DNA of 64,000 nucleotides. Origin: Chryseobacterium sp. 3008163 (GTDB lineage Bacteria; Bacteroidota; Bacteroidia; Flavobacteriales; Weeksellaceae). Under the pieces are notes generated by a model. That model did not search any database. It was not told the DNA's origin and was given only the letters and a program-made list of their open reading frames with translations. Below, piece after piece: positions 52,077 through 61,281 of the stretch (position 1 is its first letter; the number at the start of each line of letters is the position of its first letter). The position numbers were made by a program, and so were the translations under genes. Location: contig NZ_CP033070.1 of NCBI RefSeq assembly GCF_003669035.1, positions 4,154,001-4,218,000 of the forward strand. Direction: 5' to 3'.

Positions 52077-53456
52077 ATGCAAGAGACATTAAATTACATC
52101 AACGAAAACAAACTTCGTTTCGTAGATGAATTGTTTGAATTATTGAGAATCGCTTCAATTTCTGCTGATCCGGCTTATAAAAATGAAGTTTTGTTATGTG
52201 CTGATAAAGTAGCAGAACATTTGAAAAACGCTGGCGCAGACGACGTAGAAGTTTGCCAGACCAAAGGGTATCCCATTGTTTTCGGACAAAAATTGATTGA
52301 TAAAAACTTACCTACTATTTTAGTATATGGTCATTATGACGTACAGCCGCCAGATCCTTTGGAATTGTGGAGAAAACCACCTTTCGAACCTTATATTGAG
52401 AAAACAGAACTACACCCCGACGGAGCCATCTTCGCAAGAGGTTCGGCTGATGATAAAGGACAGTTTTTCATGCAGATTAAAGCGTTTGAGGCAATGATGA
52501 AAACCAATACGCTTCCTTGTAACATTAAGTTTATTTTTGAAGGGGAAGAAGAAGTGGGATCTGTAAGTTTAGGCGATTTTGTAAATGAATTTAAAGAAAA
52601 ATTGTCTTGTGATTGTATTTTGATTTCTGACACCCATATTTACAGCAACGAACAACCGACTGTAACTACAGGGTTAAGAGGTTTGAGTTATGTAGAAGTG
52701 GAAGTAGAAGGTCCAAACAGAGATCTACACTCAGGTCTTTATGGTGGAGCGGTTCCGAATCCTATTCATGTACTTTCAAGAATGATTGCTAAATTGATTG
52801 ATGATGACGGACAAATCACCGTTGATGGCTTTTATGATAACGTAGAAGACGTTTCTGATGCCGACAGAGCTGATATGAATAAGTTGAAAGATAATCCTGA
52901 AGAGTTCAAAAAATCAATTGGTTTAAATGGTGTAGAAGGTGAAGCTGGTTACACGACTTTAGAAAGAACTTCAATTCGTCCGACATTAGACTGCAACGGA
53001 ATTTGGGGCGGTTATACAGGTGAAGGTGCAAAAACAGTTATTCCTTCTAAAGCTTCTGCGAAAATCTCTATGCGTTTGGTTCCTTATCAGACTCCGGAAG
53101 AAATTACAGAAAAATTTACCAAATATTTTGAAAAAATAGCTCCGGATAATGTAAGAGTAAAAGTAACGCCGCATCATGGCGGGATGCCTTACGTTTTACC
53201 AAGTGATACAAAAGAGTTCTTAGCTGCTAAAAATGCAATGGAAACAGCTTTTGGAAAAGAGGTGCTACCATACAGAAGCGGTGGAAGTATTCCTATTACA
53301 TCATTGTTTGAACAAGTTTTGGGTGCAAAATCAGTTTTGATGGGCTTTGGTCTTGATTCTGATGCAATACACTCTCCTAATGAGCATTACGGTTTATTTA
53401 ATTTTTACAAAGGAATTGAGAGCATACCTTTGTTCTTTGAAAACTATTCTAAGTAG
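52077..53456 (+). CDS. M20 family dipeptidase
   Basis: 459 residues from the ATG at 52077 (an upstream in-frame start at 52029 adds unrelated residues). M20 metal ligands are visible: VYGHYDVQPPDP (His, then Asp), ARGSADDKGQF (bridging Asp), FEGEEEVGS (catalytic Glu pair), DTHIYSN and the late HSPNEH. A lid domain is inserted near residues 205-330. It matches the carnosinase/CNDP-like peptidases that cut dipeptides in the cytoplasm. Confidence 0.93.
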   Translation: MQETLNYINENKLRFVDELFELLRIASISADPAYKNEVLLCADKVAEHLKNAGADDVEVCQTKGYPIVFGQKLIDKNLPTILVYGHYDVQPPDPLELWRKPPFEPYIEKTELHPDGAIFARGSADDKGQFFMQIKAFEAMMKTNTLPCNIKFIFEGEEEVGSVSLGDFVNEFKEKLSCDCILISDTHIYSNEQPTVTTGLRGLSYVEVEVEGPNRDLHSGLYGGAVPNPIHVLSRMIAKLIDDDGQITVDGFYDNVEDVSDADRADMNKLKDNPEEFKKSIGLNGVEGEAGYTTLERTSIRPTLDCNGIWGGYTGEGAKTVIPSKASAKISMRLVPYQTPEEITEKFTKYFEKIAPDNVRVKVTPHHGGMPYVLPSDTKEFLAAKNAMETAFGKEVLPYRSGGSIPITSLFEQVLGAKSVLMGFGLDSDAIHSPNEHYGLFNFYKGIESIPLFFENYSK

Positions 53457-53484
53457 TCAAAAGTGAATCAGTTTACGAATATCA

Positions 53485-53517
53485 AATCCTTAAGAGTTTT
53501 TTCTTGAGGATTTTTTT
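53485..53517 (+). terminator. Terminator after the dipeptidase gene
   Basis: AATCCTTAAGA pairs with TCTTGAGGATT (one wobble), six-base loop, seven T. Confidence 0.85.
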
Positions 53518-53591
53518 AATTTTAACATTTTTTGTTTTAATGATATGTTAAACTTTATTATATTTACGATATTATAATTAAAATTATTTTT

Positions 53592-55142
53592 ATGAAAAAA
53601 GTTTTATCTTCTCTATTGTTGGCTTCAACGTCAATGATTATGTTTGGTCAGGTATTTAGCTCAGGTTTCGAAACAAACAATGGACCATTAACAAATTGGA
53701 CATTATATAATGTTGATGGATTAACACCAGCAAGTCAGGTAAGTTTTGTTACGGGAGCATGGGTAGCATCAGCTGAAGAATTTGGTAATAATGTAGCAAT
53801 GTCTACTTCTTATTATTCTCCTTCTGGAATTGCAAATGATTGGATGGTTTCTCCAGCAATTACTCTCCCAGCAGGTACTAATACACTATATTGGCACGCA
53901 AAGTCATATGACGCAACATATAAAGAATCATACAAAGTTTATATCTCTACAACTGGAAATGCTGTTTCTAATTTTACGACACCTGCGCTTACTGTAAATC
54001 TTGAAGAAGCTACATGGCAAAATAAAAGCATTGATTTAAGCTCTTACGCAGGTCAAACTATATATATAGCTTTTCAAAATTTTTCAAATGATGCTTTTTT
54101 AGGTGCTATAGACAACGTTCATGTTATTAACGGAACTTCTCCTCAACCAGGTCGGGTTATTACAGCATCAAATATTGGTGTAACGTCAGCTAAGTTAAAT
54201 TGGACGACAGCTACAGGAGTTACCGGATATGATTATTCGAGGGGAGCTGTGGGGCATACGCCAGCTGTTACAGGCAGCGTGACAGGAGCTACAACAAACT
54301 TTGTTGATTTAACTTCAGGATTATCAGCAAGTACAATGTATGAATACTATTTAAGAAGTAAAAATGGTACAGTAAATGGAGCATGGATTGGGCCGTACAA
54401 ATTTTTCACTGCACAAGCATTAGGTGTCGCATCATATAGTTATGGATTTGATAATACAGCTGCAAATTTTTATTTAAATGATGGATGGACAGGAGCTTGG
54501 TCTACTAATGCTACAACAGGAAATCCACAAGCTGGAACGCAAATGGTTTTTTCTAATAATAGTGCGACTGCTGCAACAAATAGATGGTTATTTTCCAAGC
54601 CATTTAGTTTATCTGTAGGCAATAGCTATACTGTCTCGTTTTATCTTAGAAACTTTGGTGGGACTGCTCCTCAGAGCGTAAAGCTTACTATAGGTAATGA
54701 TACGACTGTTGCTGCACAAAGTACCACGCTATGGACTTCTACTACAGTTGCAAATACTACATGGACACAATATACAGCGACATTTGTTCCAACAACAGCT
54801 GGTACATATTATTTTGGAATTAATCATTTTTCGCCAATTCAAGCAATACCAGCAGTATCATTAGCATTAGATTCTTTCAATATAAATGGTGTATTAGGAG
54901 TTAATGATGTAGAATTTAAGAAAAAAGAAATCTCAATTTTCCCTAATCCAGCAAGTGATTATGTTTCAATTAAATCAGATTCAAAAATAATCAGTGCAGA
55001 GATATTTGATGCAAGTGGTAGAAAAATTTCTGTAAAATTAAATGACAATAAAGTTGATGTAAAGAATTTGGAATCTGGAAATTACTTAATCAACGTAGAA
55101 ACTAAAGATGGTATTTCTACAGAGAAATTCATTAAAAAATAA
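53592..55142 (+). CDS. Secreted adhesin-like protein with fibronectin III and type IX sorting domain
   Basis: 516 residues. Signal peptide (VLSSLLLASTSMIMFGQ), then a choice-of-anchor J/cleaved adhesin domain (WTLYNVDGLTPASQVSFVTG, GIANDWMVSPAITLPAGTN). A fibronectin type III-like domain follows near residues 195-275 (SAKLNWTTATGVTGYDYS), then a second beta-sandwich (YTVSFYLRNFGGTAPQSVKL). The type A T9SS sorting domain is ISIFPNPASDYVSIKSDSK ... GNYLINVETKDG ... KFIKK. Thr/Ala-rich and surface-exposed by inference. The N-terminal domain is closely like that of the protein at 25543. No operon partner. Confidence 0.91.
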   Translation: MKKVLSSLLLASTSMIMFGQVFSSGFETNNGPLTNWTLYNVDGLTPASQVSFVTGAWVASAEEFGNNVAMSTSYYSPSGIANDWMVSPAITLPAGTNTLYWHAKSYDATYKESYKVYISTTGNAVSNFTTPALTVNLEEATWQNKSIDLSSYAGQTIYIAFQNFSNDAFLGAIDNVHVINGTSPQPGRVITASNIGVTSAKLNWTTATGVTGYDYSRGAVGHTPAVTGSVTGATTNFVDLTSGLSASTMYEYYLRSKNGTVNGAWIGPYKFFTAQALGVASYSYGFDNTAANFYLNDGWTGAWSTNATTGNPQAGTQMVFSNNSATAATNRWLFSKPFSLSVGNSYTVSFYLRNFGGTAPQSVKLTIGNDTTVAAQSTTLWTSTTVANTTWTQYTATFVPTTAGTYYFGINHFSPIQAIPAVSLALDSFNINGVLGVNDVEFKKKEISIFPNPASDYVSIKSDSKIISAEIFDASGRKISVKLNDNKVDVKNLESGNYLINVETKDGISTEKFIKK

Positions 55143-55166
55143 ATACTGATAAATCTTAGTACATTA

Positions 55167-55192
55167 AAAACGCTCCAATTGGGGCGTTTTTG
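55167..55192 (+). terminator. Terminator after the secreted protein gene
   Basis: AAAACGCTCC pairs with GGGGCGTTTT (one wobble), AATT loop, T run. Confidence 0.85.
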
Positions 55193-55221
55193 TTATTTTA
55201 GAGAAATAAATTTTGAGAATT

Positions 55222-55929
55222 ATGATTGAAAATAAAATAGCTTACATCACAGGCGGAACAAAAGGTATCGGCTTTGGAATTGCTGAAGTTTTATTGAAAA
55301 ACGGAATTGCGGTTGCATTTTCAGGAAGAAATCAAGAAGATGTAGAAAAGGCAGAAAGTGAATTGAAAAAGTTTTCGCAAAATGTTTTAGGATTGGTTTC
55401 CAATGTGCGTAGTTTAGAAAGTGAAGAAAAAGCCATTCAAAATATTATAGAAAAATTTGGAAGGTTAGATTTTGTCATTGCCAATGCAGGATTAGGTATT
55501 TTCAAGCCAGTTGACGAATTGACTTCTGAAGAATGGAATTCGATGATAGAAACCAATCTGACCGGAGTTTTTCATACATTAAAAGCGTCCGTTGAAGAAT
55601 TGAAAAAAACAGAAGGTTATTATATTACTATTTCAAGCCTGGCTGGAGCTAATTTCTTTGAAAACGGAACAGGTTACAATGCTTCAAAATTTGGGGTTGT
55701 CGGCTTTACGCAGGCTGCAATGATTGATTTAAGAAAATATAATATCAAATCTACTGTAATCATGCCGGGTTCTGTTGCTACAAATTTTAATGGAAATGTT
55801 CCTTCCGAGAAAGATGAATGGAAAATTCAACCAGAAGACATGGGAAATTTGGTGCTTGATATTTTAAAAATGAACCCGAGAGTTTTGCCGAGCAAGATAG
55901 AGTTTAGGGCGTCAAAACCAAAGAGTTAA
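55222..55929 (+). CDS. Short-chain dehydrogenase/reductase
   Basis: 235 residues from the ATG at 55222 (a TTG 9 bases upstream is also in frame). Rossmann motif ITGGTKGIGFGIAEVLL, FVIANAGLGIF, the catalytic Ser in ITISSLAGAN and Tyr-x-x-x-Lys in GYNASKFGVVGF. It reduces a carbonyl or oxidises an alcohol with NAD(P); the Arg of GRNQEDV after strand 2 favours NADP. Substrate unknown. Stands alone. Confidence 0.92.
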   Translation: MIENKIAYITGGTKGIGFGIAEVLLKNGIAVAFSGRNQEDVEKAESELKKFSQNVLGLVSNVRSLESEEKAIQNIIEKFGRLDFVIANAGLGIFKPVDELTSEEWNSMIETNLTGVFHTLKASVEELKKTEGYYITISSLAGANFFENGTGYNASKFGVVGFTQAAMIDLRKYNIKSTVIMPGSVATNFNGNVPSEKDEWKIQPEDMGNLVLDILKMNPRVLPSKIEFRASKPKS

Positions 55930-56074
55930 AAACTTATAATGCGCTGAATAATAATTAAATAAGTATTATGCATGCATAATATATTTTTTATTTATATTTA
56001 CAACACTTAACAAACAAAAATTACTTCTTCAATTTAATCATCTGAAGAAGTAAAAAGAAAAATATATTATACTT

Positions 56075-56821
56075 ATGAAAATATTAGTTTGTATTAGTAG
56101 TGTTCCTGATACTACTTCTAAAATTAACTTCACAGCAGACAAATCTGCTTTCGACAAAAACGGAATTCAGTGGGTAATCAATCCGCTTGACGAATTTGCT
56201 TTAACAAAAGCAATCAAATTGCAAGAATCTCAGGGAGCAACAGTTACTGTGATGAATGTGGGTGATGCTGCTACTGAGCCGGTAATCAGAAAAGCTCTAG
56301 CAATTGGTGCAAATGATGCAGTAAGAGTAAATCTTGACCCGAAAGACAGTTATTCTACAGCGAAAGAAATTGCTTCAGTTGCTCAAAACGGTGGTTATGA
56401 TTTAGTTCTTTGCGGTAAAGAATCAATCGATTATAATGGTGGTTCTGTACCGGGAATGGTTGCTCAGTTATTGAACCAGCCTTTCGTAAACGCATCAGTT
56501 GGTTTAGATGTAAATGGTAGCGAAGCAACTGCTGTTAGAGAAATTGAAGGAGGTAAAGAAACAATTTCAGTTAAATTACCTGCAGTAATTGCTGGTCAAA
56601 AAGGATTGGTTGATGAAAAAGATTTAATTATTCCAAATATGAGAGGGATTATGTCTGCAAGAACGAAACCTTTGCAGGTTGTTGAACCTACTTCTTCAGA
56701 AGTGAAAGTTCAGGGAGTTTCTTATGACTCTGTTCCGCCAAGAGCAGCCGTGAAAATTGTTTCTCCTGATAATTTAGATGAATTGGTAAGATTACTTCAC
56801 GAGGAAGCTAAAGTTATCTAA
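56075..56821 (+). CDS. etfB: Electron transfer flavoprotein subunit beta
   Basis: 248 residues. Family blocks: KILVCISSVPDTTSKINFT, WVINPLDEFALTKAIKLQES and the signature VREIEGGKETISVKLPAVI with GLVDEKDLIIPNMRGIMSAR. With EtfA it holds FAD (and AMP in beta) and passes electrons from acyl-CoA dehydrogenases to the quinone pool. etfA follows after 41 bases. Confidence 0.95.
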   Translation: MKILVCISSVPDTTSKINFTADKSAFDKNGIQWVINPLDEFALTKAIKLQESQGATVTVMNVGDAATEPVIRKALAIGANDAVRVNLDPKDSYSTAKEIASVAQNGGYDLVLCGKESIDYNGGSVPGMVAQLLNQPFVNASVGLDVNGSEATAVREIEGGKETISVKLPAVIAGQKGLVDEKDLIIPNMRGIMSARTKPLQVVEPTSSEVKVQGVSYDSVPPRAAVKIVSPDNLDELVRLLHEEAKVI

Positions 56822-56862
56822 TCTTTTAATTATTAAATTTTTTAATCTTAAATTCAAGAAAA

Positions 56863-57810
56863 ATGGCAGTATTCGTATACGCAGAAAATATAAACGGAGT
56901 TTACAAAAAAGCAGCTTTTGAAGCAGTTTCTTATGCTAAAGCAGTTGCAGATCAGGCGGGAGAAACCGTTACAGCGATCTCTGTAAACCCTACAGATTCT
57001 TCAGATTTATTGTATAAATATGGAGCAACAAATGTCATCAATATCAAAGACGAAGGTCTTAAAAATTTCTCAGCAAAAGCTTATGCTCAGGCAGTAAGTG
57101 AAGTTGCTGACGGAAATATTCTTGTTTTTCCTCACACTACAGATGCATCTTCAGTGGCGCCAATGTTGGCTATAATGAAGAATTTTTCTTTAATTACAAA
57201 CGTTTTGGAAGCACCAGAAAGTCAGTCTCCATTTCAGGTAAAAAGAAAAGCATTCTCAGGAAAAGGTTTCATGCATGCAAAAGCTGAAGGAACAGGAGTG
57301 ATTCTTACAGTTTCTCAAAACGCTTTCGGTGTTAAAGAAAATGCAGTTTCAGGTTCTGAAGAAGTGAAAAATCTTTCAGTAGCTAATGAAGATACTAAAG
57401 TAATTTCTCACGAGCAAAGCTCAGGAAAATTAGACCTTAAAGAAGCTGAAGTAGTAGTTTCTGCAGGTAGAGGAATGAAAGGTCCTGAAAACTGGGGAAT
57501 GGTAGAAGAATTGGCAAACGTTTTGGGCGCTGCTACAGCTTGTTCAAAACCAGTTTCAGACATCGGTTGGAGACCTCATACAGAGCATGTAGGGCAGACC
57601 GGTAAGGCTATTTCACCAAACCTTTACATTGCAATTGGTATTTCTGGAGCTATTCAGCATTTGGCTGGTGTAAACTCTTCTAAAACTATCGTTGTGATCA
57701 ATAATGATGCGGAAGCTCCGTTCTTCAAATCAGCTGATTACGGTGTGGTAGGAGATGCTTTCCAGATCATTCCTGCATTGACAGAGAAAATTAAAGCGAT
57801 CAAAGGATAA
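56863..57810 (+). CDS. etfA: Electron transfer flavoprotein subunit alpha
   Basis: 315 residues. The C-terminal FAD-binding domain is clear: VVSAGRGMKGPENWGMVEEL, SKPVSDIGWRPHTEHVGQTG, LYIAIGISGAIQHLAGVNSS and VINNDAEAPFFKSADYGVVG. It forms the ETF heterodimer with the product of etfB. Confidence 0.95.
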   Translation: MAVFVYAENINGVYKKAAFEAVSYAKAVADQAGETVTAISVNPTDSSDLLYKYGATNVINIKDEGLKNFSAKAYAQAVSEVADGNILVFPHTTDASSVAPMLAIMKNFSLITNVLEAPESQSPFQVKRKAFSGKGFMHAKAEGTGVILTVSQNAFGVKENAVSGSEEVKNLSVANEDTKVISHEQSSGKLDLKEAEVVVSAGRGMKGPENWGMVEELANVLGAATACSKPVSDIGWRPHTEHVGQTGKAISPNLYIAIGISGAIQHLAGVNSSKTIVVINNDAEAPFFKSADYGVVGDAFQIIPALTEKIKAIKG

Positions 57811-57818
57811 AAAGGTCA

Positions 57819-57891
57819 GTTGTGAATTATCAATTTGTGTCGCTTGTTCACCTGCGTAACAAAATTGATTTTTAAATTCACAATTCACCCA
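57819..57891. repeat. Imperfect inverted repeat after etfA
   Basis: GTTGTGAATTATCAATTTGTG and AACAAAATTGATTTTTAAATTCACAATTCACC (57858 onward) are imperfectly complementary, with a short GC-rich centre. Same style as 44880 and 48700. Confidence 0.55.
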
Positions 57892-57910
57892 TAACAATTC
57901 AAACAAATAC

Positions 57911-57943
57911 AATAAAAGCTCGGCTTCCGGGCTTTTATTTTTG
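57911..57943 (+). terminator. Terminator of etfBA
   Basis: AATAAAAGCTCGG pairs with CCGGGCTTTTATT (one wobble), three-base loop, T run. Confidence 0.87.
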
Positions 57944-57977
57944 TCTAAAAAGTAAAACCTACAATAAAAAATTAATT

Positions 57978-57985
57978 TATATTTG
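57978..57985 (+). promoter_or_regulatory. Bacteroidota -7 box, near-leaderless start
   Basis: TATATTTG (exact) with the ATG 5 bases further (57991), so the leader is essentially absent. Confidence 0.55.
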
Positions 57986-57990
57986 TAGTC

Positions 57991-58590
57991 ATGGATTATA
58001 AACAGCTAATCATTCGCGGAATATCGTACAGCCAGACCCAATCGGGGGCGTACGCTTTGTTATTGGAACATGAAGAAACAAACGTCAAATTGCCCGTTGT
58101 TATCGGGAATTTCGAAGCGCAATCCATATCATTAGGCTTAGAAAAAGACATTCATCCGCCGCGTCCGCTTACCCACGATTTATTTACAAAATTTATCGTT
58201 TCAGCAAAGTTTGAATTGGTATCTGTCATCATCTATCAGATTGTTGACGGCGTATTCTTTTCAAATATCAATTTTAAAAATTCTGCAACTGAGGAAGAAT
58301 TGATTTTGGATGCAAGAACTTCGGATGCCGTTGCAATGGCAGTAAGATTTGATGCACCAATTTATACTACTCAACAGGTATTAAATGAAGCCGGAATTTT
58401 GCTTGAATTGGAAGATACGGCAAAAGAAGATGATGTTTTTTCTGAAACCATGCAAGATGAAGACACGTTAAAAAATGTCTCAATGGAGGAGTTACAGAAG
58501 TTACTGGATGACGCTGTAAAAGAAGAAGATTTTGATACTGCTCTTGAAATTCAGGAAGAAATCAAAAGACGAAAAAAGAAAATTGATTAA
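57991..58590 (+). CDS. Bifunctional nuclease family protein
   Basis: 199 residues. BFN/DUF151 domain: GAYALLLEHEETNVKLPVVI, ISLGLEKDIHPPRPLTHDLF and ILDARTSDAVAMAVRF. It is followed by a UvrB/UvrC-type motif at the C-terminus (LQKLLDDAVKEEDFDTALEI). The name comes from a plant protein with DNase and RNase activity; bacterial function is little known. It forms an operon with the nucleoside permease gene 17 bases on, suggesting a link to nucleic acid or nucleoside use. Confidence 0.9.
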   Translation: MDYKQLIIRGISYSQTQSGAYALLLEHEETNVKLPVVIGNFEAQSISLGLEKDIHPPRPLTHDLFTKFIVSAKFELVSVIIYQIVDGVFFSNINFKNSATEEELILDARTSDAVAMAVRFDAPIYTTQQVLNEAGILLELEDTAKEDDVFSETMQDEDTLKNVSMEELQKLLDDAVKEEDFDTALEIQEEIKRRKKKID

Positions 58591-58607
58591 GATATTATAA
58601 ATACACA

Positions 58608-59990
58608 ATGAGTTTAAAATTACGATTGACCATCCTAAGCTTTCTACAGTTTTTTGTTTGGGGAGCATGGCTTATAACGATGGCGAATTTTTGGTTCGGT
58701 ACAAAGCATTGGGATGGAACTCAGTTCGGAGCCGTTTTCGGTACGATGGGTATTGCTTCTATCTTTATGCCGACAATCACAGGAATCATTGCTGACCGAT
58801 GGGTAAATGCTGAGAAAATATTCTCGGTGCTACAGATTCTTTACGGAATCACGCTTTTCATATTGCCGCACAGTGAAAACCCCAACTCATTCTTTTCAGT
58901 GATGTTGGTTGCAATGTGCTTTTATATGCCTACAATCGCTCTTGCGAACTCTATTTCTTATACTGTTCTTAAAAACAGTAATTTAGATGTGGTAAAAGAT
59001 TTCCCGCCAATTCGTGTGTGGGGAACGATAGGATTTATTGTAGCAATGTGGATTACCAATCTTACCGGAAATAAAGCCACAGAAGGTCAGTTCTATATCG
59101 GCGGAATAGCTGCCATTATTTTAGGAATTTACTCTTTAACATTACCAAAATGTCCTCCTCAAAAATTAATCGATAAAAGTGCACCGTTATCTGAACAGTT
59201 AGGTTTAAATGCTTTTAAACTTTTCGGGAGTTACAAAATGGCGTTATTCTTTTTGTTTTCAATGCTTTTGGGTGCGGCTTTACAATTGACAAACGCTTAC
59301 GGAGATGTGTTTTTAAGTGAATTTGCTCACTTTCCAAAATATGCAGACTCTTTTGTAGTACAAAGGTCAACAATTATTATGTCTATTTCTCAGGTTTCTG
59401 AGACATTATTTATCTTGGCAATTCCGTTTTTTCTAAAAAGATTTGGGATTAAAAGGGTAATGCTATTCTCAATGTTTGCGTGGGTTTTAAGATTCGGATT
59501 CTTTGCTTATGGAGTTCCTTCTGGTTATGGATTAGGATTAATCATTATGTCGTGTATCGTTTACGGGATGGCATTCGACTTTTTTAATATATCAGGTTCT
59601 CTATTTGTTGAAACGACTACGGACAAAAAAATACGTTCATCAGCACAAGGCTTGTTCATGATGATGACCAACGGTTTTGGGGCGGTTTTTGGAAGCTATG
59701 CGGCAGGTTGGGCGATTGATAAGTTCTTTACGCACAAGTTTACTACAGCGTCAGATTTATCAGCTTATTTAGACACAACACCAGACAACTCATCATTTTT
59801 AAATATTCTTAAAAACAGTTTCAATTCAGCTGTTAATCCTGACGGAACTTTATCTACAATTGTCATGGTAAAAGACTGGCAACAGATTTGGCTGTATTTT
59901 GCAGCGTATTCTTTAATATTAGCAATTCTTTTCTGGGTTTTATTTAAACATAAGCATGATCCTAAAGCAGTATCAAATATCAACCACTAA
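58608..59990 (+). CDS. MFS nucleoside permease (NupG/XapB-like)
   Basis: 460 residues with about 12 membrane helices. The N-terminal LRLTILSFLQFFVWGAWLIT matches the nucleoside:proton symporter family, and GTMGIASIFMPTITGIIADR and FPPIRVWGTIGFIVAMW are typical of it. A polar loop lies near residues 395-425 (YLDTTPDNSSFLN). It imports nucleosides. Follows the bifunctional nuclease gene by 17 bases. Confidence 0.9.
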   Translation: MSLKLRLTILSFLQFFVWGAWLITMANFWFGTKHWDGTQFGAVFGTMGIASIFMPTITGIIADRWVNAEKIFSVLQILYGITLFILPHSENPNSFFSVMLVAMCFYMPTIALANSISYTVLKNSNLDVVKDFPPIRVWGTIGFIVAMWITNLTGNKATEGQFYIGGIAAIILGIYSLTLPKCPPQKLIDKSAPLSEQLGLNAFKLFGSYKMALFFLFSMLLGAALQLTNAYGDVFLSEFAHFPKYADSFVVQRSTIIMSISQVSETLFILAIPFFLKRFGIKRVMLFSMFAWVLRFGFFAYGVPSGYGLGLIIMSCIVYGMAFDFFNISGSLFVETTTDKKIRSSAQGLFMMMTNGFGAVFGSYAAGWAIDKFFTHKFTTASDLSAYLDTTPDNSSFLNILKNSFNSAVNPDGTLSTIVMVKDWQQIWLYFAAYSLILAILFWVLFKHKHDPKAVSNINH

Positions 59991-60036
59991 ATATTTATAT
60001 AGTTAAAACCTTAATTGGTAGGCTATTTTCCATACT

Positions 60037-60082
60037 TTCCCTATTCTTTAATACATATTATTAATGAATAGGGATTTTTTTT
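60037..60082 (+). terminator. Terminator after the permease gene
   Basis: TTCCCTATTC and GAATAGGGA(T) pair across a 19-base loop, followed by eight T. Confidence 0.75.
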
Positions 60083-60125
60083 AAAATATTTTTTAAGAAA
60101 AAGATATTTGTATAATTTAAATTTT

Positions 60126-60133
60126 TATATTTG
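60126..60133 (+). promoter_or_regulatory. Bacteroidota -7 box of the metalloprotease gene
   Basis: TATATTTG (exact), 63 bases before the ATG. TTTG at 60107-60110 is closer (15 bases) than usual for a -33 box. Confidence 0.45.
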
Positions 60134-60196
60134 TTAAAGAAATGCTATTCTATTGAGGATGATAGAATAATTTAAACCAATTTATAAAAATTATAT

Positions 60197-61171
60197 ATGA
60201 AAAAGATAATTCTTATGCTAGGAATAGCAAGTGCTATTTTGGCAGGCTGTGAATCTGACGAGAAAATTGAAAATATTTCTGAAGAAGACCAAATTTCTGA
60301 TGTTAATGCACGTAGAGGCTGTGCTTCTGATGATGTTTTGAAAGAGCAAATAGCAAACAATCCAGAATTGGCGATGAGAATCGCACAAATTGAAACCTTT
60401 ACCCAGGCAAAGTTGAATGATAACTTTGAATCTAGAATGGTAAATGGTGTTTTAGAAATTCCGGTAGTTATAAATGTACTTTATAAAACGACTGCTGAGA
60501 ATATATCTCAAGCTCAAATTCAGTCTCAGATTGATATTCTTAATAAAGATTTTAACGCTACAAATTCAGATTATGGTAACGTGCCGGCGGCTTTTTCTGG
60601 CGTGAAGGCAAATGTAGGAATTCGTTTTGTGCTAGATCAGGTAATTAGAAAATCTACCACTAAGAAATCTTGGGGAACAAGTGATGCTATGAAAAAAACT
60701 TCACAAGGAGGTCTTAATCCTATTTCTCCAACTACGAAACTTAATCTTTGGGTATGTACCATAGGAAACGGTATTTTAGGATATGCACAGTTTCCAGGAG
60801 GTGCCAGTGCAACTGACGGCGTTGTTATTGATTCAAAATATTTAGGAAGTACAGGTACTGCGACTTATCCTTTCAATTTAGGAAGAACAGCGACACATGA
60901 AGTTGGTCACTGGATGAATCTTCGCCACATCTGGGGAGATGCTACCTGTGGAAACGATTTGGTTGCCGATACTCCTTCTCATAACACAGCAAATTATGGT
61001 GCGCCAGCTTTCCCTCATTACAGCACTTGCTCAGGAAGTCCTGTAGAAATGACCATGAATTATATGGATTATGTAGATGACAGAGCAATGTATATGTTTT
61101 CTACCGATCAGAAAAGCAGGATGTTGGCAATTTTCCAATCTGGAGGGCCAAGGTATTCTTTCGCTCAATAA
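60197..61171 (+). CDS. M43 family zinc metalloprotease, lipoprotein
   Basis: 324 residues. A lipoprotein signal with lipobox ILAGC (Cys18) is followed by a propeptide-like region and the M43/pappalysin-type catalytic domain. This has the zinc motif HEVGHWMNLRHIWG near residue 234 (H-E-x-x-H-x-x-x-x-x-H) and the Met-turn MTMNYMDYVDD. The Cys residues near ATCGND and STCSGS suit the disulfides of cytophagalysin/ulilysin-like enzymes. No T9SS sorting domain, so it is probably anchored by lipid. A secreted or surface protease. Confidence 0.92.
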   Translation: MKKIILMLGIASAILAGCESDEKIENISEEDQISDVNARRGCASDDVLKEQIANNPELAMRIAQIETFTQAKLNDNFESRMVNGVLEIPVVINVLYKTTAENISQAQIQSQIDILNKDFNATNSDYGNVPAAFSGVKANVGIRFVLDQVIRKSTTKKSWGTSDAMKKTSQGGLNPISPTTKLNLWVCTIGNGILGYAQFPGGASATDGVVIDSKYLGSTGTATYPFNLGRTATHEVGHWMNLRHIWGDATCGNDLVADTPSHNTANYGAPAFPHYSTCSGSPVEMTMNYMDYVDDRAMYMFSTDQKSRMLAIFQSGGPRYSFAQ

Positions 61172-61195
61172 TTTATTTTTAAAATTTAATATTAG

Positions 61196-61228
61196 ATTGC
61201 ACTTTGAATAAAAGTGCAATTTTTTTTA
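61196..61228 (+). terminator. Terminator of the metalloprotease gene
   Basis: ATTGCACTTT and AAAGTGCAAT, perfect 10-bp stem, five-base loop, eight T. Confidence 0.87.
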
Positions 61229-61281
61229 TTTTTAAGGCAACCATTTTAAACTTTTGCAGTCTTATATATAGAAACTGATAC

